A DNA stretch of 64,000 bases, taken from Hydractinia symbiolongicarpus (taxonomy: Eukaryota > Cnidaria > Hydrozoa > Anthoathecata > Hydractiniidae). The position numbers and the translations under genes are program-made. Below are positions 34,835-45,769 of the stretch, piece by piece. The stretch covers positions 3,908,001-3,972,000 of the forward strand of contig NC_079879.1 in NCBI RefSeq assembly GCF_029227915.1, read 5' to 3'. The notes beneath the pieces were generated by a model that was given only the letters and a program-made list of their open reading frames with translations, had not been told where the DNA came from and searched no databases. How positions within the stretch are numbered: position 1 is the first letter of the stretch; each line of letters starts with the position of its first letter.

Positions 34835-37770
34835 TTAATTTTCTTCGGCATTAGTTCTTCCCGCTCCTCCACATCTATCAGGTGCATATTTAAGGATTGA
34901 TGCCGTACACGCACGAACTTCTCCTTCTGTCGCATTCTTTTGATGTTTGATAACAGTTTCTACAACGTAACAAAATTCTTATCACATATTGATGGAGGTA
35001 GTTTACAGTACAACAGCTGGACAAATAGATTTCCTCAGATTAATGTGTATTTTTCCCCCTGAACGTCGACCCCTCGAAATGGCGGGAAAAACTTAATACA
35101 AACTTGTCGGTTTGGATTAGCACTTTAATAAGAGCTATTGTATTTATTTGTACATATTTTAACCGACAATAAATAAATTAACAACAACAAACTAAAACGC
35201 TTACAAGCACATATATAAATTGAATATTAGGAATAGGATTTTTTTACTAACCGACAACAGCTTTATATAAGTTCATCCTTGCAAACCCAACCTTTTCACT
35301 TTTTCCCTTCCCTTTCATGTTGAGTGCCGACATTACTTCATTATTCATGATTCTATAATGAAAGTGGAATAAAAGTAAAACAATCGACATCGTAAGCGCA
35401 TTTAATATATAGTTGCGAGTCCATTAGGCTGCGGGGCCGCATTCCGTAAACTATTCATTCAATTAAATAATTCTTGGACCTCGTGCACGATTTTTTTATG
35501 GAGAAGATGAAACGAAGCATGTGGGCACAACAAAGTGATTTTCCACTACCACTGTAAACTACACAACAAAGGTTAGTACATTTTAAATTCTCTAAGGGGT
35601 ACTTATGCTTTGACTCACTTTAACAGAACATTTTTCACATTTTCGCGAATTTTTGAGCCACCAACTCTTGATAACTGGGATAGCTGTAAAATGAAACATA
35701 TATCAATAAATATATTTCTAGCTACAGGTGCACACAAACACAAAAGTAGAAAAGTAGTATTTAGCTAGCTATAGTTGTTTCCAGGAGGGACAACAAAGGC
35801 AGTTCTTTAAGCTGTGTTCACACTTCATTAGAAGTGTAAGAATTCTCAGATCCAGGTTAACATTATCAAATTTTGAAAAAGAAAACAAGGAACTTTTGAG
35901 AAAAATGAGTGGCATATTTGGATTTATCAGCAAAAATTATATAACATAGGAAATTTAGAATACCAAGAGATTATTAGAACAGGATTTATTGTAATTTAAA
36001 GTTTTTAAATTTTATAAGAGTTAAAAAATTTCACTGCAGTTAATTTGTGTGGTCATTTCTTCATACAACATCAAAAGTTTGGCAGTTGTACTTAGTGTAT
36101 AAACTTGAAAATTTGCATGTTTCCATAAATTTTGATGCTGAATTTAAATATGTTGGTCATTTTTGTTAAAAATGATCAGAAAATTCCAAGCATGTTAACC
36201 CGGATCCGAGAATAAGTGAACATGCTGTCAGGCTAAATAGTGTGTTTCATGTATCCTTTGGGAAAAAATGAATGTAAATGTTTAACTGACCAATCTATCA
36301 TAGTTTGACTTGTCTTTTAATGTCTCCTCAAACTCTATTAGCTCTTGAACACTCTTTAGCAGTTCAAATGGCTCCTGTGGTTGAGCTGTGTCCGGCTCTG
36401 CTGCTTTTTCATTTTGTCTTCCCAACAAATTCCTGATATCGGTTAGGAGATACAATACCCTCTTCTGAAACTCTAAATCATAATTGGATTTTTTATTTAC
36501 TAAATATATATATACCATGTATTTCAGTGGGATATTTTAAACATATCTATTTTATTGAATCCTGCTTTGTAATTACAACTTACTTCCTGTCGACATAGGA
36601 AAGGGATCGTTTCCAGAACTTCCACCTGCATTCTGTGATCCAGATGGTGTTTGTCTTACTGGACTGACATGCTTCCTCTTTAAACTATTTGGTGGTGTAT
36701 GTGTTGGTGTTGTGTTTTGATGTTGTATCAATGGTCTGACTTCTGGTGACATGATGGATGAGTCTGTAAGCACATAAAAAAGGTATTTAATATCAATGTT
36801 GTATTAAGGGTATAAAAAAGTGCGAGAATAAAAGCGTGCAAAATAAAAAAGTGTGAAACTTGTTATCCCATGAAAACACTAAAATCGCACTTCCTAAAAA
36901 TGTTGCCGATTAACACTAATTAATTCCGCCCTAATCTAAAAAAATTGAGGGACTAAAATTAATCCCACACTTTTTTTATTTTCACACTTTATACCCTTAA
37001 GGTATATAATATGCCTTATGTACTAATCTTTGTGCATATTAAATTCCACATATTTGTGCTTAAAGAATGTACATGTATATACAAATAAGAAATCTGTTTT
37101 GAACATTTTGTAAAAAAATTATGTAAGCACTTACCAGAGTCTTGAGCATCATCTTCTATATGTCGATATGTCATTGGTGGTTCACTTGGTATTGGTTTTT
37201 CTAAAAGTTTTCATTTTTGCATAAAAAAATCATAGCAACAGTGCTTTTCAAAAATAAATGTTTGAAAACTTTGAACATTTCGAAATACACAAAGTAAAAA
37301 CGTAACAAGCTTTTACGAATTGCATAAAAATTGCATAAAAATTTCTGGAATACAAAATTAATCATACTTTTTGTAAACAATACATCACAAGACGGCGAGC
37401 TTTGTTTTTTTGTGATGACTTCTTCGTCATCCGTTTCTGCCTCCGTGAAATCAAACTCCTCACATAGTTTTCTATCTGTAAAGATAATATATAATGGTTC
37501 TGATACATGATTAGTTTTTTTTAAAGTTGTATTTGACTAATTAATTGAAGTAAAGCCACTTAGCATCGTACCTCCTGTAATTTTAACTCGGACTAGTGGA
37601 AATTTGTGCCATAATGCTGTAGGTTCTTTTAATTCTGCAGCTGCCTTCTCGACATTCAAAAAACTTGGCCAGTAGACTAAATTATTTTTTATCCAAACTG
37701 TTGGTATTGTACCTTCTTCTTCTTGTTTGTTTTCCAACCATATTGCATGGCTCCAACTCATTTTATTCAA
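34835..37770 (-). CDS. DUF4806-domain protein of the EnSpm-like element, 8 exons, 350 aa
   Basis: Exons read on the minus strand are 37770-37572, 37475-37368, 37200-37135, 36763-36584, 36499-36291, 35683-35619, 35352-35252 and 34959-34835. All introns use GT..AG, every phase fits, and the frame runs open for 351 codons including TAA at 34835-34837. The N-terminus (WSHAIWLENKQ, then VPT/VWIKNN..YWPS) is the usual start of DUF4806 companions. The middle is low-complexity and Pro/Ser-rich with a KRKH patch (possible nuclear signal). The C-terminal DUF4806 domain runs from FQKRVLYLLTDIRNLL through LSRVGGSKIRENVKNVL to LNMKGKGKSEKVGFARMNLY and the tail APDRCGG. It is an accessory protein of unknown role in EnSpm-type elements. 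It looks intact although its transposase partner is not. The start could also be the in-frame ATG at 37761. Confidence 0.82.
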
Positions 37771-38467
37771 ATATAGCTAATATAAAACAATGGTTACTCA
37801 AGGGAATTAAGGATTTAAATATTGACTTAACATGACAAGATCAAATACCGGATTGTAAGACTGTCGAATGAGGCATGAAGTTGGCTGATAGAAAATCTCA
37901 ATCTTTTTCCAGCTCTTTGCAATAATTACAAGTTTAATAACTAAGTTTTAACCTAATTTGTATATATACATAATACTAGTGGTGTGTGCAGGTCTCTGGT
38001 ATAAAGCAAGTAGTGATCACCAAGTTAATTTTCTTATTTTTGTTATAATTTTAGTGTAAGAATTGTAATTTATCAAGCAAGCAAGCACTCTATTTTTTAA
38101 TAGAATTCCACAGGTGCACAAAATGTATTGAAGGAACCTTCAAGCAGACAATACAATCATAAGTTTTCAATCCTCTACGTTTATTTATCAGCATTTTCAC
38201 TTCTGCATAGTTATGAATGTCTTTCAAGTACTTAAATGTCACAATTTTTTGCGAATCGATCGAGTTCAGATATTTCGCGGGATTAAATTTTAGTCAATAT
38301 GCCTTTTTCATGAAAAGTTGGATTTTTTAAGTCAAAACAAATTAAAAGAATTTACATGGGCTTTGGAACAAAACATGCAGCTTTTTAAATATGATGATTT
38401 ATAACTAAGAATTACTAAATACTTGATATTTAGCTTCAGCTATATATTTTTTTGTCACAATGTTTTC

Positions 38468-38905
38468 GAATAGATTGCTATAAATGCTTGCATATGCCAG
38501 GCACGCCCTCTTATAAGGCAGCCTGTTAGCATGCTCCAACCACCTGTATGTGTCAAGCATAACTGGTGCACATGAAAGCAAAATAGCAAAAATTTTAAAT
38601 GGTTATTGAATCAAAAGTTATATCTTCAAATAGATTGCTATAAGTATGCTTGCATGTGCCAGGCACGCCCTCTTATAAGGCAGCCTGTCAGCATGCTCCA
38701 ACCACCTGTATGTGTCAAGCATAACTGGTGCACATGAAAGCAAAATAGCAAAAATTTTAAATGGTTATTGAATCAAAAGTTATATCTTCAAATAGATTGC
38801 TATAAGTATGCTTGCATGTGCCAGGCACGCCCTCTTATAAGGCAGCCTGTCAGCATGCTCCAACCACCTGAAAGTGTCAAGCATAACTGGTGCACACCAA
38901 AGCAA
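38468..38905 (+). repeat. 162-bp tandem repeat, 2.7 copies
   Basis: The landmark GCCAGGCACGCCCTC recurs at 38496, 38658 and 38820, exactly 162 bases apart. The second and third copies are nearly identical. Each unit contains TTATAAGGCAGCCTGT and TGTCAAGCATAACTGGTGCA. It lies between the transposase remnant and the DUF4806 gene. Confidence 0.92.
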
Positions 38906-39017
38906 AAAAGTGATGTTTGCTTCTAGTAAGTCGATGGAATTAGTTTAACTTAAATTTAAACTTAAAAATATATAAAGAGGTTTAACATTGAATATCAGTT
39001 ATTAATAAATATATATC

Positions 39018-39850
39018 CTAATTAACATCATGATGTAGTGGAAATAATGCTAAACCTTTCTCCGTTACAATATTTACCACTTTCCTTTTCAGCTCTGTCA
39101 TTGGTATTTCCATCCGTCTCAACAATCGCATTTTGTTTTGTGGAATAAGGCAAATATCTAATTTCATTGAGTCACAAGGTGAATGAAATAAGCTTTCAGT
39201 GATCTCGTTAGCTGCTACATCACATATTACACTTTCATTCATAATTTCCTTTATAAATATGTAACTACCATTTTTCAATAAAAAACAATTATCTCTATTT
39301 CGACTTGACATCACTGTTTTTAGCACTTTTTTTGAATATTTTGTTCCACAATTTTCAAGCTCAGTAATACGTTTGACTACTTGTACTGTAGGATTTTGTG
39401 AATTACGAACAAATTTTTTTAGAATTTGCAAGTAATTTTCAAATGGAAAGCACGACATGGCATCTAAGGGCAAGTTGAATTTCTCGACGTCAGATGATAG
39501 ATGAATTAAATTATGCACGTTGTATGAGCAGAAATAATTTCCATAAAATTCTTGTGAATTTGTCACAAAATATTCCAGAAGTTGATGAGCATAATTCAAG
39601 TAAGCAGACCTGATACCACCATTAGATTCCAACATGATTTTGATAGCAATTGATAATGATAGGAAATGATGAAGTAAGACCACCTCAGCCTGGGCATTAT
39701 ATCCATTAAATATTTTTTGAGAAATCTAGCTAGCATTGTTTTTTTAGAGATAAGTCTCTGGAAATAAATTTTTCTTACATTCTGAAGAATCCCCATCTCT
39801 CTTGTACTGAAATGTCGACTTGTTGACATGCAGACAAATAACATCACTTC
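39018..39850 (-). pseudogene. EnSpm/CACTA-type transposase, C-terminal part only
   Basis: The minus frame ending at 39018 is open for about 221 codons up to 39683 and readable to about 39720. It contains the signature block YNVHNLIHLSSDVEKFNLPL, then FPFENYLQILKKFVRNSQ and VVKRITELE, which matches the DUF4218-like C-terminal region of EnSpm transposases. Further upstream (to 39850) the sequence is in other frames with no clear match, and the catalytic region is absent down to the right subterminal repeats. There is no ATG at its 5' end, so it is a truncated relic or a last exon that lost its partners. Confidence 0.75.
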
Positions 39851-40815
39851 GGCAATTTTTTGCCGACATGGAAAAATTTGATTTAAAATAATTTAGGGTC
39901 AAACGATTTATTTCTAGAATGTGTCAAATAAATATGCGTGAAAATTTTAGCTAACTTTTTCTTTCTTTAGATTCTGCTACGAATGCTACCGAAGCAAAGT
40001 TTACGAATTAGCATATGCTGTACAGAAATACTTTACTCACGTCTGTGGTTCTTCGCCCTTTTCGCCTTGTGAGTTGATACGAACTTCTTAGGGGCTTAGG
40101 CGCGAATTTCCTCATCGAAAGTTTCCCGCCAATGACTAGGAGGGATATTACATGCGACAAAGTAAAGGTTTAAATATGTGAAAGCGAAGTAAATAAACAG
40201 TTATTATTGTATTATAAATTATAATTTGACAAAATGGATTGTATTTTAAATGTCTCACATCCATAATACAAGTTGAAATATTTGTTTCTCTCAAAATACG
40301 AGGACAAAAAACCCCCTGATAAATATTACAAAAAATAAATCGAACGTTTGGTACGCTCTGTTGAAAAAAAATCCATTGAATGTTTTGTGTACATTTCATG
40401 TTTGTGTTCATTCATTCTCTGATGTTATGTCACAAAAGTTTTAACATAGCATAAGAGAATGAATGCACATTCGGCTCTTATGTAAAAAAGTACATAGATG
40501 CGGCTGTAAAGTTGCAAACAAATGGTAATATTTTGAAGTAGTAAAACTGCAGTAAAATTAGCGATATATATGAAAAACAACATAACGTCGGCATTAATAT
40601 ATCCAATCGCTGACAAATTACAAAAAAATTAAGTAAAACGTGCGTTCTTTATTTCTAGTTTATGACGATCTTTAACAAACACCGAGTACGCTTCGTTATT
40701 TTGTTGGACAGTTTGGAACACTTCTATGAACGTCTGTTTGAGATATAACTTTGCAGGCCAGTGTGAGACGAACTAAAACAAATAAGATTTGAACGGAACA
40801 GATTCTCGGTAAAAA
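39851..40815. other. EnSpm-like interior without recognisable gene
   Basis: AT-rich sequence where upstream transposase exons would be expected. Short minus frames (40148-40411 and 40425-40616) show no transposase motif. Confidence 0.35.
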
Positions 40816-40824
40816 GTTAATTTG

Positions 40825-41299
40825 GTGCAACGTTGAATAAACGTCGATAAGACGTCGGTTGAATCAACGTTGCAGTGCAACGTTGAATAAACGTCGATAA
40901 GACGTCGGTTGAATCAACGTTGCGGGTGCGACGTTGAATAGACGTCGGTTGAATCAACGTTGCGGGAGTGACGTTGAATAAACGTCGATAAGACGTCGGT
41001 TGAATCAACGTTGCAGTACGACGTTGAATAAACGTCGGTTTTACGATCGTTGAAACAACGTCTTTTTTCGACGTTGTATCAACGTTGATATCACGTCGGT
41101 TGAAACAACGTTGTGGAAACGACGTTGAAAAGACGTCGATGATGCGACGTTGTATTCATGTCGGAGGGCAACGTTGAAAAGACGTTGAATTTACGTCGGT
41201 TGCATCGACGTTGCAGACCCAACGTTGATTAGACGTTGAATGTTGGTTGCGACGTCGCGACCAGAATTCAACGTCTAATCAACGTTGAAAAGACGTCGT
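40825..41299. repeat. Right subterminal AACGTTG/GACGTCGG repeats
   Basis: Units such as AACGTTGAATAAACGTCGAT followed by AAGACGTCGGTTGAATC recur about every 50-60 bases from 40828 to 41040, then diverge towards the right terminal repeat. This is the counterpart of the left subterminal array at 33363-33860. Confidence 0.9.
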
Positions 41300-41321
41300 G
41301 TGCCCACTGGGAAGGAAGAAG

Positions 41322-42788
41322 ATGGAGGTCGGACAGAGTTTTTCGAGCTTTGAGCAGTTAAATGAAGCAATTTGTAGTCATAAAAAAGCTAATTATATTC
41401 AAATTCATGTCAGGAGTTCTCGTTCTATAGAGAGTGAAGCTAAACGTGCAACGAAAAAAAAAGTATAATACCAACATAAAATTCTCTGAGATTGATTATT
41501 GGTGTATTAATGATGGCAAGAAATTTTTATCCACTTCAACTGGAAAACGTCCAAAACAATCGTGAGTATTATAGAACTGAGTCTATATGCGTCGTAATCA
41601 AGTTCTATTTTTTAAGATGAGTGTCTCGATGATAGTCGATGATTTTCGTTTCATAGTAAAACTAATAAAAAAAGGTATATTTCGTTTACATAACATTTCA
41701 TCTATGATTTACGCATACTTGAGCATAGAATATTCTTAAAAGTTGTATATAGAATTTAAGGCTAGTTTCTATAATGATCAAAATGAAAAATTTTCCTTAC
41801 ATTTCAGCAAGGATGTATGTATATGATAAAAATTAGAACAACTGAAGACGGACAACAACTATATGTGAAAGATATGCACAAAGAACATAACCACGCTGTC
41901 AATAAGGTAACAAAAAATGTTAACTGTTTTACAAATTTATTATGACCCTAACATGCATGAATTTACCTTACAGGCATGTTTTGAACATTTACCGCAACAA
42001 CGTCGTATAACCGATGTAGATACGTCAGCTGAAATAACAAAAATGCTTCAGTTGAAAGCAAACAAGAAACGTTTACAAAACCACGTATCTAAAGTAGCAG
42101 GTTTTCCCTGCTACTTTAGAAACGTGAAAGATCTTCACAATATTCAGGCGAAAATGGCAGGTAGAAGTAAAAATGACGTCGAGATCAGGGAAATGAGAAG
42201 TGTGCCTGGTAAGAATTTAAATTTTTGAATTGATGTACTACCTTAATTTTCGCAGCTACTTAATTTTGCAATTCAAGAAAGAATTTATTTCCAGGTATTA
42301 TTTTTTAATTTTTTTAAATGACGTGAAAGATTATTGCTACTTTCTATTTAAGGAGCCACTGTGGAAGTTATTGTTCACAGCGAAGATACATTGAACGCTA
42401 TATACTATCAGGACATGGAAATGAGAAAAGCTTTTTCTGCTTACCCAGACCTGCTTATGTTAGACGCAACCTACAAATTAAATGATTTGCGAATGCCAGT
42501 ATATTTGTTAATATGCGTGGATGCAGATGGAGAAAGCGAGATTGTGGTGTTTGGATAGTAATGAATGACGAGAAATCGACAATTGTCCGCATGAGTGAAT
42601 GTTTCAAGAAACACAATCCTAGCCATAATCAGATAGAAGTAGCGGTCATTGATAAAGACATGACGGAAAGGGATACCTTGAAAGAACAGTTTTCTCGTGC
42701 ATCTATACAGTTACGCTTGTTTCACACACTGAGAGCTTTCAAACGTGAGATCACGACAATAAAGATTGGCAGCCATAAAATCAGATAA
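41322..42788 (+). pseudogene. MULE transposase (FAR1/ZSWIM3-like), frameshifted and truncated
   Basis: From the ATG at 41322 the N-terminal FAR1-like region (SFSSFEQLNEAI.. and later DYWCIND) is broken by a one-base shift at a run of nine A (41453-41461). Exons then continue around 41808-41908 (after TTTCAG; KDMHKEHNHAVNK), 41974-42208 (after TTACAG) and 42356 on (after TTTAAG). The last carries the RNase H-like core: YYQDMEMRKAF, then LLMLDATYKLNDLRMPVYLL with the first catalytic Asp. A second shift near 42555 moves the frame into VIDKDMTERDTLKEQFS (second Asp) and LFHTLRAFKREI. It ends at 42788 before the last acidic residue and any SWIM zinc finger. The protein is dead. Confidence 0.8.
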
Positions 42789-42994
42789 ACATGAAAAAGT
42801 TTGTTAAGAATGCTCTTGTAAATATATTCATTCTGTGAAATTCTCTAAATTTCTTATAATTCCCCCAGACTCATTTTAAATAAATAAAGCACGTGAGTGT
42901 CCCGTACGAATGTAAGGAAAATAATAAAGTACACAAATGTCACGTACGAATAGAAAAAATATTAAAGTACGGTCACGTATGAATAGCCACTGCG

Positions 42995-43003
42995 TAGATC
43001 TGA
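42995..43003 (+). repeat. Right copy of 9-bp target duplication of the MULE
   Basis: TAGATCTGA, identical to 33028-33036, directly follows the right MULE terminus. Confidence 0.9.
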
Positions 43004-43335
43004 AGCTTCTGGAAATTGTTTATACAGTTCAGCATCCTTGTGTTTGGGAAGTAACAATATGTTGGTGGACTTGCTACGACTTCTGGTATTGTTGGAACTT
43101 TTTCTCTTCCCAAATTTTTATTCCAATCATCCTCTATTTTCTTTCATCTTTCAAGAGCAAAGAGGTTCTTTCAGTTCTCTGAAAAATATTCTATTTTTCT
43201 GTGTTTTCCATTTTGCTTGTGACAGCAATAAAGAAGGGGAAGAGCTTATAAAAGAGGAAGCTGTCTTAACTTTAAATGACAAAAACTGGTCAAGTTTCCT
43301 TTGCCTTTCAGCTTTGTCCTCAGTTACAGGGAGAA

Positions 43336-44017
43336 TATTACCCTGATATTGGAGAGGAAAATCCGCCTGGGTTCGGTCCTGGGGAGGGGGGATTCCGCCC
43401 CCCTTACGTTTTTTTAAATAACTCCTTATTGCTATGTTATTTGGCTATGAAACTTATTGAGTTTCAATATTTATCTATTAGACACCTGTATGCCAAATCC
43501 CATACCTTTCAGAGGCTTGGATATTGGCCATTACTCAAAACTACCCCTAAAAATCTCTATGAAATCCTTATAATGGGTAAAATTTAATATCTCGTGTTAA
43601 TCCGATTTCCTGATTTTGTCGGATTTTACCCGAAAGTCGGAAAAAACCGGATATTCGGGCAATTTTTGGCAATTTTTTATTCGATACACGTACAAACCGG
43701 AAAATATGTTAAATAACTTTTATTTAGCTTTCAGAAACTTCAAACAGAATACAAAAATTCGATCTGGAACAAAAGTAATTAAATTTTAAGCAGATAGTGT
43801 CATTTTTAACAAATTTCAAGCTTCTGATGACGTCACAGAAAATGTGCTGACGCAAGCAAAAATTTATTGCTGCCATTTTGTTCTTTTTTTGACGTACTAT
43901 AAGTGTGCCAAGTTTGATTCAATTTGAACAACCCTATGAAAAGTTATTGAGGGGGGGGGGGATTCCTCCCCCCCCAGTCATAGTATGTTCAAAAAACCAC
44001 GGACCGAATAGGGTTAA
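43336..44017 (-). mobile_element. Copy of the TTAACCCTAT dispersed element inside the hAT
   Basis: The right edge GAATAGGGTTAA (44006-44017) is, on the minus strand, TTAACCCTATTCGGTCCG. The left edge is near ATTACCCTGATATTGG (about 43336). C-runs sit just inside both ends (about 43380-43402 and 43955-43976). The block 43385-43598 is closely similar to 48688-48905. There is no coding of its own. It may duplicate TTAA, but the left edge is degraded. Confidence 0.5.
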
Positions 44018-44022
44018 AACGA

Positions 44023-44835
44023 AAGACTGATCAATCACGTAAATTATGTTTTCCTAAAAAAGTATTTACTGATATGTGTGTAGGTGGTAAATTACAGACA
44101 AAACTTAATTTTTTAACAAAACCTATAGTTAAAACATATGAATCACCTGCTATAACTTCCAGTATTAGCACAATTTCCAAAAATTGTCCCACTGTTGATA
44201 GTACAGAACCTGAAATGGTTTATGTTTGTGAAAATGATGTTGATGTTGAAAATGATCTTTTCGATAAAAAGTTGCTAAATTAAAGGAAAGTCATATTCAT
44301 AAACTTATTACAAATTTATTCATTCCAGATAACACTTACAATTTCCCTGTCAGTAACAGGAAATTTCAGTATAAATGGCTTTCTGATTTTTCATGGCTGG
44401 TATTCGCCTACTATGGTTGGTGCATTTTGCCTTCCTTCCTATTTGGAGACAGATTTCCCAGTAATTTTTATAAGGTCACCAAACTTTTTCCTGAAATTCA
44501 AAAACATTGGCCAGATGCAGTACCTTCTTTTAAACGTCATTGTTCGTCTAAGCAGGGTTTACATGTAAATAGCTACTTCTCTTCTCTTCAATTCTTTTAT
44601 TGATAATATGTCTGGGGCAAGGCCATCAATTGACACATTGATTGACCAAAATTTACAGAAAAGTATTAACGATAACAGGCAAAAACTGATTCCAATCATT
44701 GATACAATTATTTTGTATGGGCGAATTGGCATAGCTTTGCGTGGCCACAGAGATGGTCCTGATTCACAACCAAAAATAACCGCAGTACTATGTCTAACCT
44801 TCCTCCAAGGTCTAACGATAAACAAAATGGCTTAG
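44023..44835 (+). pseudogene. hAT transposase (ZMYM/DUF4371 type), N-terminal half, broken
   Basis: A plus frame to 44283 covers an acidic N-terminal region. After a stop, a second block (about 44340-44520) reads FPVSNRKFQYKWLSDFSWLV, a TTF-like zinc-finger context, then KLFPEIQKHWPDAVPSFKRH. A third block (44608-44790) reads SARPSIDTLIDQNLQKSI and then NRQKLIPIIDTIILYGRIGI with ALRGHRDG, the conserved start of the DUF4371 catalytic region. The remaining catalytic and dimerisation domains are missing. A related minus-strand relic exists at 58200-59340. Confidence 0.75.
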
Positions 44836-45318
44836 CTCTTCTCCACATCCATAAAGAAATAAACGTTGATATAAATGAAGTTATAAATAAATTTTCCATT
44901 GATAACAGAAGACTAAAATTTTAAGACATGACATGTTTTAAGATATATAACTAATGATAAAGAAATGTTAATAGATAGTACTTACCATGTTACCGCCCTT
45001 CTCCCCGTTATCTTTTTTACCTCTCAGCTCTTTTTCTCTCTCCCCCCCTCGCCTTTTTTCTTTTCATCTGATTGTTAAATTTTTTAGATGTTATGATAAG
45101 ATTTAGGCTATTTTCATAAATTCTGTATACATCCATGATAGTAGTATAAATAATATTCAGTAAATAAGGTTACCAAACAGCTAGCTGCAATGATAATACT
45201 TGTCTTAAGTCAGCCTGGTGGGTGCGAGTATTCCCCTAACGCAATGATAATAATAAGTAGGAAGAGAAGTAGGTATAGTAAGTAGGTAAGATAAGAGGTA
45301 AGTAGAAAGAAAGTAGAA

Positions 45319-45378
45319 AGAAGAAAGAAGATTTTGAATGAAGAAAGAAGATTTTGAATGAAGAAAGAAGATTTTGAC
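45319..45378 (+). repeat. 20-bp tandem repeat, three copies
   Basis: GAAGAAAGAAGATTTTGAAT three times in a row with one change in the last copy, preceded by an AGTA/AAGG-rich tract from about 45255. Confidence 0.9.
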
Positions 45379-45769
45379 TGGATTATTAATTTAATCCTCT
45401 AATCTTTAAAAAATGTTATATTTGGATTTCATTTATCTGGATGTGAATCTGGAAGAAAGAAGAAGTTTTGCTGGCTGGCTAATTTCAGCCTTAATTTTTC
45501 TGAAAACATTATTTGGCTTTTATTTATGAATTTTATGGTTGTTTTTTTTTCCAATAACATATAAGAAATGGACATGTGAAGGTTCTGTCGGCTGCATTTT
45601 GGAGTGCTGAAATAGATAAATAAGCTAAAGCTTCTGAGGCTTCACCCCAGACCCCACTTGGGGGGCTTACAGCGCCCCAAGTGGGGTCAGCGCGTGCAAA
45701 AATTGCGTGTTGGCTTTGCTTCGGTTCGCAAATCCGCCTAAGGAGAAAAAAATCCTGTATCCGCCCCTG

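Larger units (their letters stand above)
33363..41311 (-). mobile_element. EnSpm/CACTA-like element with DUF4806 gene, transposase truncated
   Basis: CCCAGTGGGCAC (33363-33374) and its exact inverse GTGCCCACTGGG (41300-41311) bound about 7.95 kb. AA flanks both ends (possibly GAA, if one terminal base is ambiguous). Hundreds of bases of AACGTTG/GACGTC-rich subterminal repeats lie at both ends. On the minus strand lie a C-terminal EnSpm-type transposase piece and a complete-looking DUF4806 gene, a pair known from animal EnSpm-type elements. The catalytic part of the transposase is absent, so the copy is not autonomous. Confidence 0.78.
33037..42994 (+). mobile_element. Mutator-like element (MULE), interrupted by an EnSpm-like element
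   Basis: Termini beginning CGCAGTGGCTATTCATACGT (33037) match in reverse at the right end (42994). Similarity runs inward for about 120 bases, with three spaced copies of ATTCGTACGTGAC-type words. The ends are flanked by a perfect 9-base duplication, TAGATCTGA. Nine bases is the Mutator hallmark, and the interior carries a FAR1/ZSWIM3-like MULE transposase pseudogene (41322-42788). Without the inner element (33363-41311) the MULE is about 2.0 kb. Confidence 0.88.
31904..45769 (+). mobile_element. hAT element (ZMYM/DUF4371 type) carrying nested elements
   Basis: The left end CAGGGGCGGAT (31904) and the right end ATCCGCCCCTG (to 45769) are inverted repeats of a common hAT terminus. A six-base repeat, GGCCCT, lies directly outside the left end (31898-31903) and at 45769-45774, where one G is shared with the terminal repeat. 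This is shorter than the usual 8-base duplication. CGCCTAAGGAGAAA recurs just inside both ends. Transposase remnants lie at about 44020-44835. After removing the MULE (33037-42994 plus one target copy) the hAT would be about 3.9 kb, and it also contains a TTAACCCTAT repeat (about 43336-44017). Confidence 0.75.

Noticed and set aside
44559-44899. Minus-strand frames over the hAT transposase relic
   Set aside because: Complement of the plus-strand DUF4371-like block.
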